From the NCBI GenBank assembly GCA_018266355.1, contig JAFEAP010000012.1:1-64000 (forward strand): DNA of 64,000 nt, given 5' to 3'. Below are positions 1 to 10,653 of the stretch, piece after piece. This DNA comes from Bdellovibrionales bacterium. Lineage in GTDB: Bacteria > Bdellovibrionota > UBA1018. Position 1 is the first letter of the stretch; every line of letters begins with the position of its first letter. Made by a program: the position numbers and the translations under genes. The notes beneath the pieces are model-generated. The model made no database searches, had not been told where the DNA came from, and saw nothing but the letters and a program-made list of their open reading frames with translations.

Positions 1-108
1 ACGGTAATCGCGCGGTGCGCGGGACGTCGTATCGAGGGCGATCACCGGGATGAGTAAAAACAGAAAGAGGGTGATGTAAAAGCGGTATTCTTTCAGGTAT
101 TTAATCAT
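1..108 (-). CDS. mreC: Probable rod shape-determining protein MreC, N-terminus only
   Basis: The ATG on the minus strand at 108-106 opens a frame that runs off the window edge (36 codons visible). The visible protein has a charged start (MIKYLKEYR), one hydrophobic segment at about residues 10-26 (FYITLFLFLLIPVIAL) and then a polar stretch (DTTSRAPRDYR). This is the normal layout of MreC: a short cytoplasmic tail, one inner-membrane anchor, then the periplasmic part that organises the elongasome with MreB. The call rests on this short N-terminus, so any single-pass membrane protein is possible. It is divergent from the SurA_N protein. Confidence 0.4.
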   Translation of the reverse strand, partial: MIKYLKEYRFYITLFLFLLIPVIALDTTSRAPRDYR

Positions 109-171
109 AGAAATCGAATCGTCTCGATGAGAAGACATATTCCGGCCAACGGAAAGGACGTGTCAACGGTT

Positions 172-1263
172 ATGATCGGTCAAATGCGTGGAAAGATTGG
201 TGGATGGATCATCACGGGTGTCATCGGATTCATCGCCCTCGTATTCGCCTTCGAAGGCGTGTTCGGACCGAAGTCGACGCGCGGTTTGCATGAAGGCGCC
301 GTCGCCGGAACCGTCAACGGAGAACCGATCTCGATCAGCGACTACAACAAGGCGCTCGAGCGTAAACTCGAATTCCTCAAGGGAATGATGGGCGGGAAGA
401 TCTCCGACGAGCAGATGAAGATGTTCCGCGTGCGCGAGAGCGTTTTCCAAGAACTGGCTCAACAAAAATTAATGGCCCAAGCCGCCCTCTCGAGCGGTCG
501 CAGCCCGAGCGACGAGGCCGTCCGTCAAGAAATCGTGGGCATGAGCTACTTCCAAAAGGATGGAAAATTCGACCCGAACCAATACCGCGCGACCCTGCAA
601 GCGAACAATTTCTCGACGGCGACGTTCGAGAAGATGATCCGCGAGCAGCTCGCGGTCGAAGACTGGACGAAGAGCATCGGAAACCAAGTTCGCGTCTCCG
701 AGGCCGAAGCGAAGGAAGCCTACCTCGAGTCGAAGAACGTTCGTTCGTTCAAGATCGTTTCGATCCCGGCCTCCGCGCCGGCGGCGAAGGCTGAAAAAGA
801 CGGAAAGAAAGACTCGACTCCCGGATTGACCCCGAAGGAAGCCGCCGAAAAAGTCGCGACGATGCTGAAAGCCGACAAGAAATCGGACGAGGCGGTGAAC
901 GCGTTCCTGAAACCCTTCGGCGTGACCGTGCGCGAGAACCCGGACGTGACCGAAGCCGCGGGTTTCATCCCGGGCGCCGCGGATCACCCGGAGCTCACGA
1001 AGGACCTCTTCGGCGAGAACGGCCTCGCGGTCGGCAAGGCGAAAGTCTACGAAAGCCCGACCCGGATCTCCGTCGTGCTCGTGACCTCGATCAAGAAGCC
1101 CGACCTCGCGAAGTACGAATCCGAGAAGAAGGATACCGAACTCGAGCTCAAGTCACGTAAAGAGCGCGCGCTCATGAACGACGTCGTGAAGAAGCTTTCC
1201 GAGAAAGCGAAGATCGACTTGAATCCCGCCGTCGTTTCCTCGGGCGGCGACGCCGAAGGCTAA
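172..1263 (+). CDS. Membrane-anchored SurA/PpiD N-terminal-domain protein without a visible PPIase domain
   Basis: A periplasmic chaperone-like protein of about 363 residues. I chose the ATG at 172 because GGAAAGGA lies 13 nt upstream and it places the membrane anchor (about residues 8-30, GWIITGVIGFIALVFAFEGVF) right at the N-terminus. The upstream in-frame ATG at 127 has no ribosome-binding site. After the anchor comes a SurA_N/PpiD-type helical region (AGTVNGEPISISDYNKALE, then FRVRESVFQELAQQKLM and later FEKMIREQLAVEDW). The C-terminal third is Lys/Glu-rich and shows no parvulin signature, so it resembles PpiD or SurA stripped to the chaperone part. PpiD-like proteins receive proteins emerging from Sec. 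It is divergent from the probable mreC and ends convergently on the next gene. Confidence 0.7.
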   Translation: MIGQMRGKIGGWIITGVIGFIALVFAFEGVFGPKSTRGLHEGAVAGTVNGEPISISDYNKALERKLEFLKGMMGGKISDEQMKMFRVRESVFQELAQQKLMAQAALSSGRSPSDEAVRQEIVGMSYFQKDGKFDPNQYRATLQANNFSTATFEKMIREQLAVEDWTKSIGNQVRVSEAEAKEAYLESKNVRSFKIVSIPASAPAAKAEKDGKKDSTPGLTPKEAAEKVATMLKADKKSDEAVNAFLKPFGVTVRENPDVTEAAGFIPGAADHPELTKDLFGENGLAVGKAKVYESPTRISVVLVTSIKKPDLAKYESEKKDTELELKSRKERALMNDVVKKLSEKAKIDLNPAVVSSGGDAEG

Positions 1264-2114
1264 TTCCCGCTCGGAATTCCGCACCACTTCCGGAGCATCG
1301 CCACGAATTCGGGGCGCCGCTCGAAGGGCAGGCCGTGTCCCGCGCCCGGAATCTCGAGGAACTCGACGTTCGGAAGCGAACCGTAGCGGGCGCGCTCCGC
1401 CTCGAATTCCTCCGACTTGTACACGCGGCTGTCCGACCCTCGGAGGACGTAGATCGGTCGTCCGGTCGTGCGCGAAAACTCCTCGAGCCAAGGCCCGGCC
1501 TCGGTTCCCCGGGAAGCCTCGACCGTTTTCAAGAGCGCCGAATGGTCGAAAGGGAAGGTGAGGACGCCGGTTTTCAAATCGACCCGCGAGACGGCCATCA
1601 GGTACTGCGCGATCGAAGGGTCCGGGCAGCGCGCGTCGAGGAACGCGCGGGCCTCCGCCCGCGAGGCGAACGAAACCGGAAGGTCCTTCAAAAACGTCGA
1701 GAGTGCCTCGCCGACGCCCCCTCCGGCGACGCCGGTGAACCCGAGGTCGACCAGGATCAATCCCGAGACCGCTTCCGGCGCTAGATTCGCATATCCACAT
1801 GCGGTGCGGACGCCCATCGAATGACCGACCACCCAGGCGGGGGAGAACCCCTCCGCCTGGCAGGTTTCGTAAACGTCGCGGGCGAAAACCAGAGGAGCGT
1901 AGTCGGACACCGTCGTTTCGCCGGGAACCAAGCTTTGGCCGTGTCCGCGCTGATCGAGGCATAAGAGGTCGGCATCGTCCTCGAGCGAGGCCGCGATCGG
2001 ACGCCAGAGCGAGCCGTTTCCCCCCATCCCGTGGAGGAAAACGAGTTTAGCCCGGGCACGGTCGGGCGGTGCGGCGATCGGCTCTCGCGGATAGCGGTAG
2101 GAGTGGAGAATCAT
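1260..2114 (-). CDS. Alpha/beta-fold hydrolase
   Basis: A 284-residue alpha/beta hydrolase with an intact triad: nucleophile Ser99 in GHSMG, acid Asp228 in LRGSDS and His260 in GAGHGLPFE. The oxyanion motif is FLHGMGGNG at residues 26-34, and LCLDQRGHGQS (51-61) is the usual strand-4 signature. There is no signal peptide, so it is probably cytoplasmic. The substrate cannot be read from sequence; close families include esterases, haloperoxidase-like proteins and MenH/MhpC-type C-C hydrolases. Its stop codon overlaps that of the converging SurA_N gene. It is divergent from the TPR regulator, with 72 bp between their starts. Confidence 0.85.
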   Translation of the reverse strand: MILHSYRYPREPIAAPPDRARAKLVFLHGMGGNGSLWRPIAASLEDDADLLCLDQRGHGQSLVPGETTVSDYAPLVFARDVYETCQAEGFSPAWVVGHSMGVRTACGYANLAPEAVSGLILVDLGFTGVAGGGVGEALSTFLKDLPVSFASRAEARAFLDARCPDPSIAQYLMAVSRVDLKTGVLTFPFDHSALLKTVEASRGTEAGPWLEEFSRTTGRPIYVLRGSDSRVYKSEEFEAERARYGSLPNVEFLEIPGAGHGLPFERRPEFVAMLRKWCGIPSGN

Positions 2115-2186
2115 GCTTGACCTAAGACTTTCAAAGAATTACTCCTTGCCCACTTTCCGAGATTTTCCGCCCATTTTCCACCCCTT

Positions 2187-3365
2187 ATGCAGTACCCGAC
2201 GCGAGAATTGATCAGCCGCGGCCAGCTTTTCCTGGAAAAGTGCGAGCTCGTCCTGGCGAAAAACACCTTCCTCGAAGTGATCGAGGTCGCGCGAAAGGCG
2301 GGCGACCGCGAGGCGCTGACCGAAGCGATCGCCGTCATGCTCCGCCTCGCCGCCGAAGCGAAAGACACCGACGCGATCCCGCGCTGGGACGCCGAGCTCG
2401 AAGTGCTTCTTCCGGGAGCCTCCGGTCGGACGCTCGCGCTCGCGTGGCATAATCGCGCGGTCGTCGCGACCCACGTCGGCGAACATCGCCGTGCCCAAAC
2501 CTACCTCTATCGCGCGATCGCCGCCCTCGGCGGTTCGCGGAATCCGGAGCGCCTCGCGCCCGCCGATCAGCGGCTATTCGTGAAGATCTGGGCATCGATG
2601 GCCGCGACGTTCATGGACCGGAAGCTGAATCGCCGGATGGAAACGACCGCCGACGAACTCATCCGGAAGTACGAGGACCGGGGCTATTACTCCGAAATGA
2701 CGACGCTCTATATCGTCAAGGGCATGGGCGCGGAACGTTCGCGCCAGTACGAAAAGGCGCGCGAGTGGTACCAAAAAGCGCACGCTGCCGTGCTCGCCGA
2801 TCGGAATTGGTACTTCCACCTCTACGTCCTTTACGCGTACGCGCGTATCGAACGGCACACGCGGAACTTCGCGCAGGCGTACTGGTACCTCGACCTCATC
2901 GAGCGTGCGGCGGCCGGCCCCGAGTTCGGGAACCTGCGCGCGATCGTGAAGTCCGAGCGCGAGAAGCTCAGCCTCGACGCCGTCGACCTCCTGATCGATT
3001 CGCGCCTTTGCGAAGTTCGGACCCGCGAGAAACAAGACCTCAGTCTCGGGAAGCAATACGTCCTCCTCGGGATCCTCGAAGCGCTCACGGAAGCGCACAC
3101 CCGCGACGCGCCCGATTCCGAGCGCGGGCTCGCGAAAGCGGAAATCATCGAGCGCGTCTGGCGCGAGAAATACCGCCCCGAATCGCACGACAACAAACTC
3201 TATTACAACATCAACCGCCTGCGGAAGCTCATCGAACCCGATATGAAGCATCCGAAATACCTTTTGAACTGGAAGGAAGGCTATCGCCTCGCTCCCGGTC
3301 TCAAAGTGCACTTCATCGGAAGAAGCGCGTTCAATCAGGGAAGTCAAAAAAGGGGGAGTGAATGA
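2187..3365 (+). CDS. TPR-repeat protein with C-terminal OmpR-type winged helix (likely regulator)
   Basis: 392 residues. Residues about 1-280 are repeated helical pairs of TPR type (for example YEKAREWYQKAHAAVLADRNW and FAQAYWYLDLIERA). The C-terminal 100 residues look like an OmpR/PhoB-like winged helix: GKQYVLLGILEAL, then KAEIIERVWREKY, the recognition-helix-like NKLYYNINRLRKLIE and the wing LNWKEGYRLAPG. This reverses the AfsR/SARP order, where the DNA-binding domain is N-terminal. Role inferred: a transcription regulator controlled by protein contacts. The next gene starts within its last codons (4-bp ATGA overlap at 3362), so the two are co-translated. No receiver domain or phosphoacceptor is visible. 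Confidence 0.65.
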   Translation: MQYPTRELISRGQLFLEKCELVLAKNTFLEVIEVARKAGDREALTEAIAVMLRLAAEAKDTDAIPRWDAELEVLLPGASGRTLALAWHNRAVVATHVGEHRRAQTYLYRAIAALGGSRNPERLAPADQRLFVKIWASMAATFMDRKLNRRMETTADELIRKYEDRGYYSEMTTLYIVKGMGAERSRQYEKAREWYQKAHAAVLADRNWYFHLYVLYAYARIERHTRNFAQAYWYLDLIERAAAGPEFGNLRAIVKSEREKLSLDAVDLLIDSRLCEVRTREKQDLSLGKQYVLLGILEALTEAHTRDAPDSERGLAKAEIIERVWREKYRPESHDNKLYYNINRLRKLIEPDMKHPKYLLNWKEGYRLAPGLKVHFIGRSAFNQGSQKRGSE

Positions 3366-3874
3366 AAAGGAATTTGAGAGGGTTTGGATTGGGCGCGCTG
3401 GCGGCTACGGCGCTTCTGTTCGCGATGGATCTGCCGGCGGACACGTTCGCCGACCGCGCGGGCTTCGGGGCCGAGGACTTGTTCAAGTCCTGCATGAACA
3501 ACATGAAGAAGGACTGCCAGAGCTGGGCGGCCTCGGGCGGCGGGAGCGAAGCTCCCCGCGGTCTCGGCGCGAACACGATGGTCGAGCTCGCGATCAACGA
3601 GAAATACGTCCTGATGGGAACCGTCGAAATCAACGGGGGCCAAGTCTACCTCCGGATCGATTTCCACAAGCACCCGTGGCTCGCGAACCGCACCCGGATG
3701 AGGAACCCCTACTACCGGATCGTCGCCGAACCGGCGATTTGGAAGAAGTACGCGGGTAAACACGTGAAGATCGTCGCCACCGCGCACTACGCGACTTGGA
3801 ACGACCGCGGGAAGACCGTCCTCGAGATCAACCTCGAGCCGGGCGCCGAACCCGTCATCAGCTCGTTCCAATAG
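3362..3874 (+). CDS. Small exported protein of unknown function
   Basis: 170 residues with a signal peptide at about 1-30 (MKRNLRGFGLGALAATALLF followed by AMDLPADTFA). The mature part has two Cys (CMNNMKKDC) and a beta-rich C-terminal half (YVLMGTVEINGGQVYLRIDF, then HVKIVATAHYATWND). I do not recognise the family; the C-terminal half could be a small beta-barrel of OB type. It overlaps the TPR regulator by 4 bp, so the pair is probably an operon. A clear terminator follows 26 bp after the stop. Confidence 0.65.
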   Translation: MKRNLRGFGLGALAATALLFAMDLPADTFADRAGFGAEDLFKSCMNNMKKDCQSWAASGGGSEAPRGLGANTMVELAINEKYVLMGTVEINGGQVYLRIDFHKHPWLANRTRMRNPYYRIVAEPAIWKKYAGKHVKIVATAHYATWNDRGKTVLEINLEPGAEPVISSFQ

Positions 3875-3900
3875 CCGGTTAGCAACCTATACGGATCGAA

Positions 3901-3932
3901 CCCCGTCGGCCGTTTCGGTCGGCGGGGTTTTT
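3901..3932 (+). terminator. Rho-independent terminator
   Basis: CCCCGTCGGCCG, loop TTT, CGGTCGGCGGGG (12-bp stem with two G-T pairs), followed by TTTTT. It closes the TPR-regulator operon. Confidence 0.85.
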
Positions 3933-3958
3933 AGCTTTCGGTCCCCCCAGGGGGGCCG

Positions 3959-3964
3959 TACAAT
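3959..3964 (+). promoter_or_regulatory. -10 box TACAAT, 9 nt before the start codon
   Basis: TACAAT is followed by 9 nt (containing GAGGG) and the ATG at 3974. A near-palindrome of C6/G6 (GGTCCCCCCAGGGGGGCC, 3940-3957) sits just upstream where a -35 would lie and could be an operator. No good -35 is seen. Confidence 0.4.
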
Positions 3965-3973
3965 CGAGGGCGG

Positions 3974-4732
3974 ATGGCGGGTGCGGATTCGAAAAAAGTT
4001 TTCCTGATCGCGACGGAGAGCGAACCTCAGCGGCGCGCTTTCGAGCGCCTCGTGCTCGCGCATTATCCGGGATCGACCCTCTACTTCGCCGAGGACGGCG
4101 CCGAAGCGTGGGCAAAGGCGTCGAACGTCCCGCCGCACGTTTTCATCATCGATTCGGAGATCTCGAAGGTGACCGGCCTCACGATGGTGAACCAGGTCAC
4201 CCACGATCGGAAGCTGGCCCAAACCGCGCTCATCGTCGTCGGAATGCTCCCGACGGAAGCCACCCACGTCGACGAGTTCGTCACCGGCCGCCTCCAGTTC
4301 TACAACGCTGGCGACGGGGAAGCCGATTTCAAGGTTTGTCTCGCGAAGGCGCTGAACTTCGCCTTCCACGGGAAGAGCACGGAATATTCGGTGCGATTCC
4401 TCACCGAGGGCGAGCGACTGCTCACCGAAGGCGAAAAAGCCGAATCCGTCTACATCGTGAAAGAGGGGCGCCTCCGCGCGTTCCGCGTCGTCGACGGAAA
4501 GGAAACGTTCCTCGGCTACGTCGAGCGCGGCGAATTCGTCGGCGAGATGGCTTACATCAACGGCGAACCGCGGACCGCGAACGTCGACGCCGTCTCTTCG
4601 TGCGAGCTGATCGAGGTGCCGGTCGGCACGCTCGAGCGCGTGCTTTACCGCCGACCCTCCTGGTCGAAGACGCTCATGCAAACGCTCGCGCGAAGGTTGA
4701 AGCAGGCGAACGCGGCCAAGGCGGACGCCTAA
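3974..4732 (+). CDS. Receiver-like domain fused to a cyclic-nucleotide-binding domain
   Basis: 252 residues. Residues about 8-125 have the receiver-domain pattern (KVFLIATESE, then PHVFIIDSEISKVTGL, then TALIVVGM). The usual acidic pair is replaced by E15/E17. The candidate phosphoacceptor is D60, but the conserved Pro after it is missing, so it may be a pseudo-receiver. Residues about 135-240 are a cNMP-binding domain with a good phosphate-binding cassette (GEFVGEMAYINGEPRTANV, including the key Glu and Arg). There is no helix-turn-helix after it, so it is probably a signalling or protein-interaction module and not a Crp-type regulator. It converges on uvrA. Confidence 0.75.
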   Translation: MAGADSKKVFLIATESEPQRRAFERLVLAHYPGSTLYFAEDGAEAWAKASNVPPHVFIIDSEISKVTGLTMVNQVTHDRKLAQTALIVVGMLPTEATHVDEFVTGRLQFYNAGDGEADFKVCLAKALNFAFHGKSTEYSVRFLTEGERLLTEGEKAESVYIVKEGRLRAFRVVDGKETFLGYVERGEFVGEMAYINGEPRTANVDAVSSCELIEVPVGTLERVLYRRPSWSKTLMQTLARRLKQANAAKADA

Positions 4733-4764
4733 GGGACGAAGGATTCCTTCGGGCCGGGGACGGA

Positions 4765-7752
<2,988 letters not shown>

Positions 7753-7783
7753 AGGTGAGGGGTCGAGTCTATGCATTCGCGCT

Positions 7784-7825
7784 TCAAAAGAGAAGGGGAG
7801 GTCCGAATCGATCGGGCCTCCCCTC
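7784..7825 (-). terminator. Terminator-like hairpin upstream of uvrA (minus strand)
   Basis: Read on the minus strand: AGGGGAGG, CCCGA, loop, TCGG, CCTCCCCT, then TCTCTTTT. The stem is about 12 bp with one internal mismatch. It lies between uvrA's likely start at 7752 and the upstream gap, so it either ends a minus-strand leader or RNA or acts as an attenuator for uvrA. Confidence 0.6.
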
Positions 7826-7859
7826 TGGTCAATGTTCGCGCCGCGGCTTTGCGCCATGC

Positions 7860-7873
7860 GACACGAACGTGTC
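7860..7873. repeat. 14-bp perfect palindrome upstream of uvrA
   Basis: GACACGAACGTGTC, inverted repeats of 6 bp around AA, about 110 bp upstream of the chosen uvrA start. The CGAAC core resembles half of the Gram-positive-type LexA box, so an SOS operator is possible. It is not a full match to any LexA consensus I know. Confidence 0.4.
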
Positions 7874-7940
7874 TTGGCTAACTTGACCCCAATGACGGAC
7901 TACCGCCCCCCCTTTGTCGTGGCGGTTTTGAAAGTGGTCG

Positions 7941-7980
7941 GGAAAACCTCTCCCGGTGTTCCGGAACCCCGGTTTTCCCA
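7941..7980. repeat. 40-bp imperfect palindrome
   Basis: Outer arms GGGAAAACC (7941-7949) and GGTTTTCCC (7972-7980) pair perfectly. The inner part (around GGTGTTCC / GGAACCCC) pairs with one mismatch. It could be a REP-like element or the core of a small RNA. Confidence 0.6.
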
Positions 7981-8038
7981 CGCGCATAGAAATGCAAATC
8001 GTCGCCCCAGACACAGCCGCGAAAGCAGAGCGGTTTTT

Positions 8039-8062
8039 TTCGGCGTTTCGCCGAACTTTTTT
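8039..8062 (+). terminator. Rho-independent terminator (plus strand)
   Basis: TTCGGCG, loop TTT, CGCCGAA, then CTTTTTT. No plus-strand gene lies upstream, so it would end an RNA starting between uvrA and here. Confidence 0.65.
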
Positions 8063-8274
8063 ACGGTTCCGAAAGAGGGCCATGAAAAGGGACCAAAACT
8101 GTCCCTGGGCTTTGCACGTGTTTAGAGCTTGGACAGTCGAGGGGGCGCGACGGCGGCGGACGGTTAGCTAAGTCCCGGAAACAAGGGCGGTCTTCGGGGC
8201 CGGCGGGGGGCCCGATCTGGCACGCCGGGTGCTCATAGGGGCGCGGATCATCACGTGAATCTGGAGTGTGTTTT

Positions 8275-8586
8275 ATGAAATCGAAAATCGTTTCCCGCAG
8301 CTGGTTCATCATCGGAATCCTGAGCGCCGCCACCTTCGGCGCGTTCGCGAATCTTCCCTCGACCGGAAACACCGAAGGCTCGATGGCGCCGCTCCAGGAC
8401 GTCTCCGAGATCAAGGCGAAGCGCCAAGCCGACCTTTCTTTCGACCAGGATTTGAAGCGCCTCTCGGCCGTCCAGGGCCGCTACCGCGAAAATCTTCCGC
8501 TCTCCAAGCGGAGCGCGAAGAAAGTTTCGTCGAAGAAGTTGATCAAACGGTCTCCGCGCATCCGCGCGAAGGTCGGTCAGAACTAA
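8275..8586 (+). CDS. Small exported basic protein, unknown function
   Basis: 103 residues from the ATG at 8275, which has GGAG 8 nt upstream; a GTG three codons earlier is less likely. The N-terminus is a signal peptide (KSKIVSRSWFIIGILSAATF then GAFA). The mature protein is short, with a Lys/Arg-rich tail (KRSAKKVSSKKLIKRSPRIR). I do not recognise it. The tail could bind nucleic acid, peptidoglycan or another polyanion. It is followed at 24 bp by another small exported protein. Confidence 0.6.
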   Translation: MKSKIVSRSWFIIGILSAATFGAFANLPSTGNTEGSMAPLQDVSEIKAKRQADLSFDQDLKRLSAVQGRYRENLPLSKRSAKKVSSKKLIKRSPRIRAKVGQN

Positions 8587-8609
8587 TCCGAAGTCCCCGA
8601 GGTATCCCC

Positions 8610-9113
8610 ATGTCGAAGTTTTCCGTCCTGACCCTCGTTTCCGTTTTCGCCCTCGCCGCGTCGAGCGCCTTCGCGCGCGACATCACCTGCGAGCTCTCCG
8701 CCAAGGCGAAGACCGTTCGCGGGATCCGCAAAATCTCGTTCCACAAGGACGACTGGAAAGGCTCCGGCACGGTCACGATCGACCGCGACGATTTCGGCAA
8801 GCAGTCGGGCGACGCGATCATGAGCGACGAGCTCTACTGGGGCGAAACGTTTTCCCAAGATGCGAACGGCGCCTATTCGGTCGACGACACGATCTCGCTG
8901 CGCAAGGCTCGCGACGCGAATGGCGTCTCGACCTACGAACTCGTTCGCGTTCGCCGCACGCTCTCGGGCCCTCACTGCGACGGATGGCACTCCTGCGCCG
9001 TCGAGTCGAAGGTCGTGGACCGCGCCCCGATCTCTTGCGTCGACACGTTCGACTCGCTCCCGCCGAGCGAACCGCACCGCTGCGACCCGGAACTCCCGGG
9101 CGACTGCGAATAA
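8610..9113 (+). CDS. Exported protein of unknown function, cysteine-containing
   Basis: 167 residues from the ATG at 8610; GAGG lies 7 nt upstream. Signal peptide at about 1-22 (SKFSVLTLVSVFALAASSAF then A). The mature part begins RDITCELSAKAKT and looks beta-rich. Several Cys occur (DITCEL, GPHCDGWHSCAVE, ISCVD, HRCDPELPGDCE), suggesting disulfides in the periplasm or outside the cell. The family is not recognised. It is one of three small exported genes in a row on the plus strand. Confidence 0.65.
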   Translation: MSKFSVLTLVSVFALAASSAFARDITCELSAKAKTVRGIRKISFHKDDWKGSGTVTIDRDDFGKQSGDAIMSDELYWGETFSQDANGAYSVDDTISLRKARDANGVSTYELVRVRRTLSGPHCDGWHSCAVESKVVDRAPISCVDTFDSLPPSEPHRCDPELPGDCE

Positions 9114-9146
9114 CCGTCGGCTGACGCCGTTTCGAGGAGAACCTCC

Positions 9147-9692
9147 ATGCGCCGCTTAGCACTCGCTCTCGTTTTCGTTTCGATGGTCGGCGCGATGCCG
9201 GCCGCGTTTTCCGAATCCCCGGTCGATTGCGCGATCGCGGCGATCAGCTACCGGCTCCAGATGCCGGGATGGGATAACGTCGCGAAGCTATGTAACGGCG
9301 CGACTTCGACCGCCCCGGTCGACTGCGCGGCGGCGGCGATCAGCTACCGGCTCCAGATGCCGGGATGGGATAACGTCGCCGAACTCTGCCAAGGCGCGAC
9401 CTCGGCCGCCCCGGTCGACTGCGCGGCGGCGGCGATCAGCTACCGGCTTCAGATGCCGGGATGGGATAACGTCGCGAGGCTTTGCAACCGCGCGACTTCG
9501 ACCGCTCCGGTGGATTGTGGTGCGGCGGCGATCAGCTATCGGCTCCAGATGCCGGGTTGGGATAACGTCGCCCGCCTTTGCAACGGCGCTCGGTCCTCCG
9601 CCCCGGTCGATTGCGCGGCGGCGGCGATCAGCTACCGGCTCCAGATGCCGGGATGGGATAACGTCGCGGCGCTTTGCTCGACCGTCCGCTGA
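9147..9692 (+). CDS. Exported protein made of five near-identical 32-residue repeats
   Basis: 181 residues. Signal peptide at about 1-22 (MRRLALALVFVSMVGAMPAA then FS), then five tandem units starting at residue 25, the last slightly shortened. Each unit reads PVDC(A/G)AAAISYRLQMPGW, then DNVA, a variable residue, LC and a short Ser/Thr/Ala linker. Every unit has two Cys, one in PVDC and one in LC, so each may form a small disulfide-stabilised helical hairpin. There are no other domains. I know no characterised family with this unit; a surface binding or spacer protein is a guess. AGGAGAACCTCC lies just before the ATG. Confidence 0.8.
   Translation: MRRLALALVFVSMVGAMPAAFSESPVDCAIAAISYRLQMPGWDNVAKLCNGATSTAPVDCAAAAISYRLQMPGWDNVAELCQGATSAAPVDCAAAAISYRLQMPGWDNVARLCNRATSTAPVDCGAAAISYRLQMPGWDNVARLCNGARSSAPVDCAAAAISYRLQMPGWDNVAALCSTVR
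9219..9692 (+). repeat. 96-bp coding tandem repeat, five copies
   Basis: The sequence GATCAGCTA begins at 9242, 9338, 9434, 9530 and 9626, a strict 96-bp period without indels. Even synonymous positions are mostly shared, which points to recent duplication or gene conversion. Confidence 0.95.
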
Positions 9693-9703
9693 GCGTCCGA
9701 GCG

Positions 9704-9732
9704 TTGAAACTCCCCGCGATCCCCCTTAAAGT
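9704..9732 (+). promoter_or_regulatory. Sigma70-type promoter for the LPP20-like gene, probably leaderless
   Basis: TTGAAA (9704-9709), exactly 17 bp, TAAAGT (9727-9732), then only 6 nt to the ATG at 9739. With normal spacing the transcript would begin at or next to the start codon. Confidence 0.65.
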
Positions 9733-9738
9733 CGGGGG

Positions 9739-10629
9739 ATGCGAAACCACGCCCGCGCTCTCGTCGTCGGACCTTTGTTTTTTTTAATCTCGGCTTGCTC
9801 GAGCTCGCCCACGCCGAGCTCGCCCGATTGGATCCGCGCGCCGAGCCGCACGGTCGACGGCGGGTACATCGTCTACGTCGGTACGGGAGAAGATCCCGCG
9901 CCGGAAAAATCGACGTTCAAGGCCGAGTCCCAGGCGCTTCAGGACCTCGCGAACGAATGTTCTTTCGCGCCTAAAGGGACGCGCATCGAGGACCACTACT
10001 CCGAGCGGTCCGGCTCGACCACGCTGACTTACGCGAAGGTCGGCATCTCGTTCATCGACTGCGACGCCGCGAAGGCCGCGAACGACCCGGAGGCGATCCG
10101 TAAACTCGCGAGTGAGCCGCTCGCCGAGCAGCTGAAGAAATACCAGGACCTCGTCTACGCGGCCGCCGAGCCGGAGTCCGAGACGAAGGGAAGCGAGGGC
10201 AATCCGATGCTGGACTCGACCTCGGGTCCGCCTCCGATCGCCGACGAGGACCATTTCTTCATCGTCCGCCAGCGCGTCGCCTTCTTGAAGCAGACGGTGA
10301 TCCTCGCGCCGGAAACCGTCTACGTGCCGGCCGCGCCGGCGACCGTCGCCGTCACCCGTCAGCTCTCGTCCCAAACGGAGAATCTCCGCGTGTACGAGCA
10401 GGCGAACCCGACGACGAAGTCGTGGCATCGTTCGTGGTCCGGTTTCGAGAAGACGACGAACGCTGAAATCCCGCGTTCGATCCCGCACGTCGCGCGCGTT
10501 CCGGGGAAGATCGGCCATCCGGAGCGTCCGGGGATTCACGCGCCTCATGCGAAGTTAAGACCGGCTCCGGCCGAATCGAACCCGAAGGCGTTCAAGAAGA
10601 AGCGCCGTCGGCGCGGCTTCGGGCCGTGA
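9739..10629 (+). CDS. LPP20-like lipoprotein
   Basis: 296 residues with a lipoprotein signal (VVGPLFFLISAC, modified Cys at residue 20). The early mature part (SPDWIRAPSRTVDGGYIVYV, then GTGEDPAPEKSTFKAESQAL) matches the LPP20-family pattern of a Trp-containing start, a glycine-rich strand and a long helix whose Ala-rich face precedes a conserved Asp/Asn. The C-terminal 90 residues are low-complexity and basic, ending KKKRRRRGFGP. LPP20 proteins are outer-membrane lipoproteins, some needed for flagellar or surface assembly; no flagellar genes are near. It converges with the transglutaminase-like gene, 24 bp apart. Confidence 0.65.
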   Translation: MRNHARALVVGPLFFLISACSSSPTPSSPDWIRAPSRTVDGGYIVYVGTGEDPAPEKSTFKAESQALQDLANECSFAPKGTRIEDHYSERSGSTTLTYAKVGISFIDCDAAKAANDPEAIRKLASEPLAEQLKKYQDLVYAAAEPESETKGSEGNPMLDSTSGPPPIADEDHFFIVRQRVAFLKQTVILAPETVYVPAAPATVAVTRQLSSQTENLRVYEQANPTTKSWHRSWSGFEKTTNAEIPRSIPHVARVPGKIGHPERPGIHAPHAKLRPAPAESNPKAFKKKRRRRGFGP

Positions 10630-10653
10630 TCCGCGCGCGGCGGAAGTACGGTT

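Larger units (their letters stand above)
7826..8274. other. Non-coding gap with palindromes and outward terminators
   Basis: About 450 bp without a convincing gene. The part from 7826 to 8038 is bounded by a minus-strand terminator on its left and a plus-strand terminator on its right, so transcripts leaving it in either direction would stop. Inside are a 14-bp palindrome (7860-7873) and a 40-bp imperfect palindrome (7941-7980). From 8063 to 8274 there is a weak GGGAC...GTCCC hairpin near 8089 and the ribosome-binding site of the next gene; nothing else is clear. Confidence 0.5.

Noticed and set aside
7753..7857. 35-residue N-terminal extension of UvrA from the ATG at 7857
   Set aside because: It would run through a terminator-like hairpin and has no similarity to UvrA; the ATG at 7752 fits the family better.
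9219..9692. CRISPR-like regular repeat
   Set aside because: The 96-bp period is coding, without unique spacers; it encodes a tandem-repeat protein.
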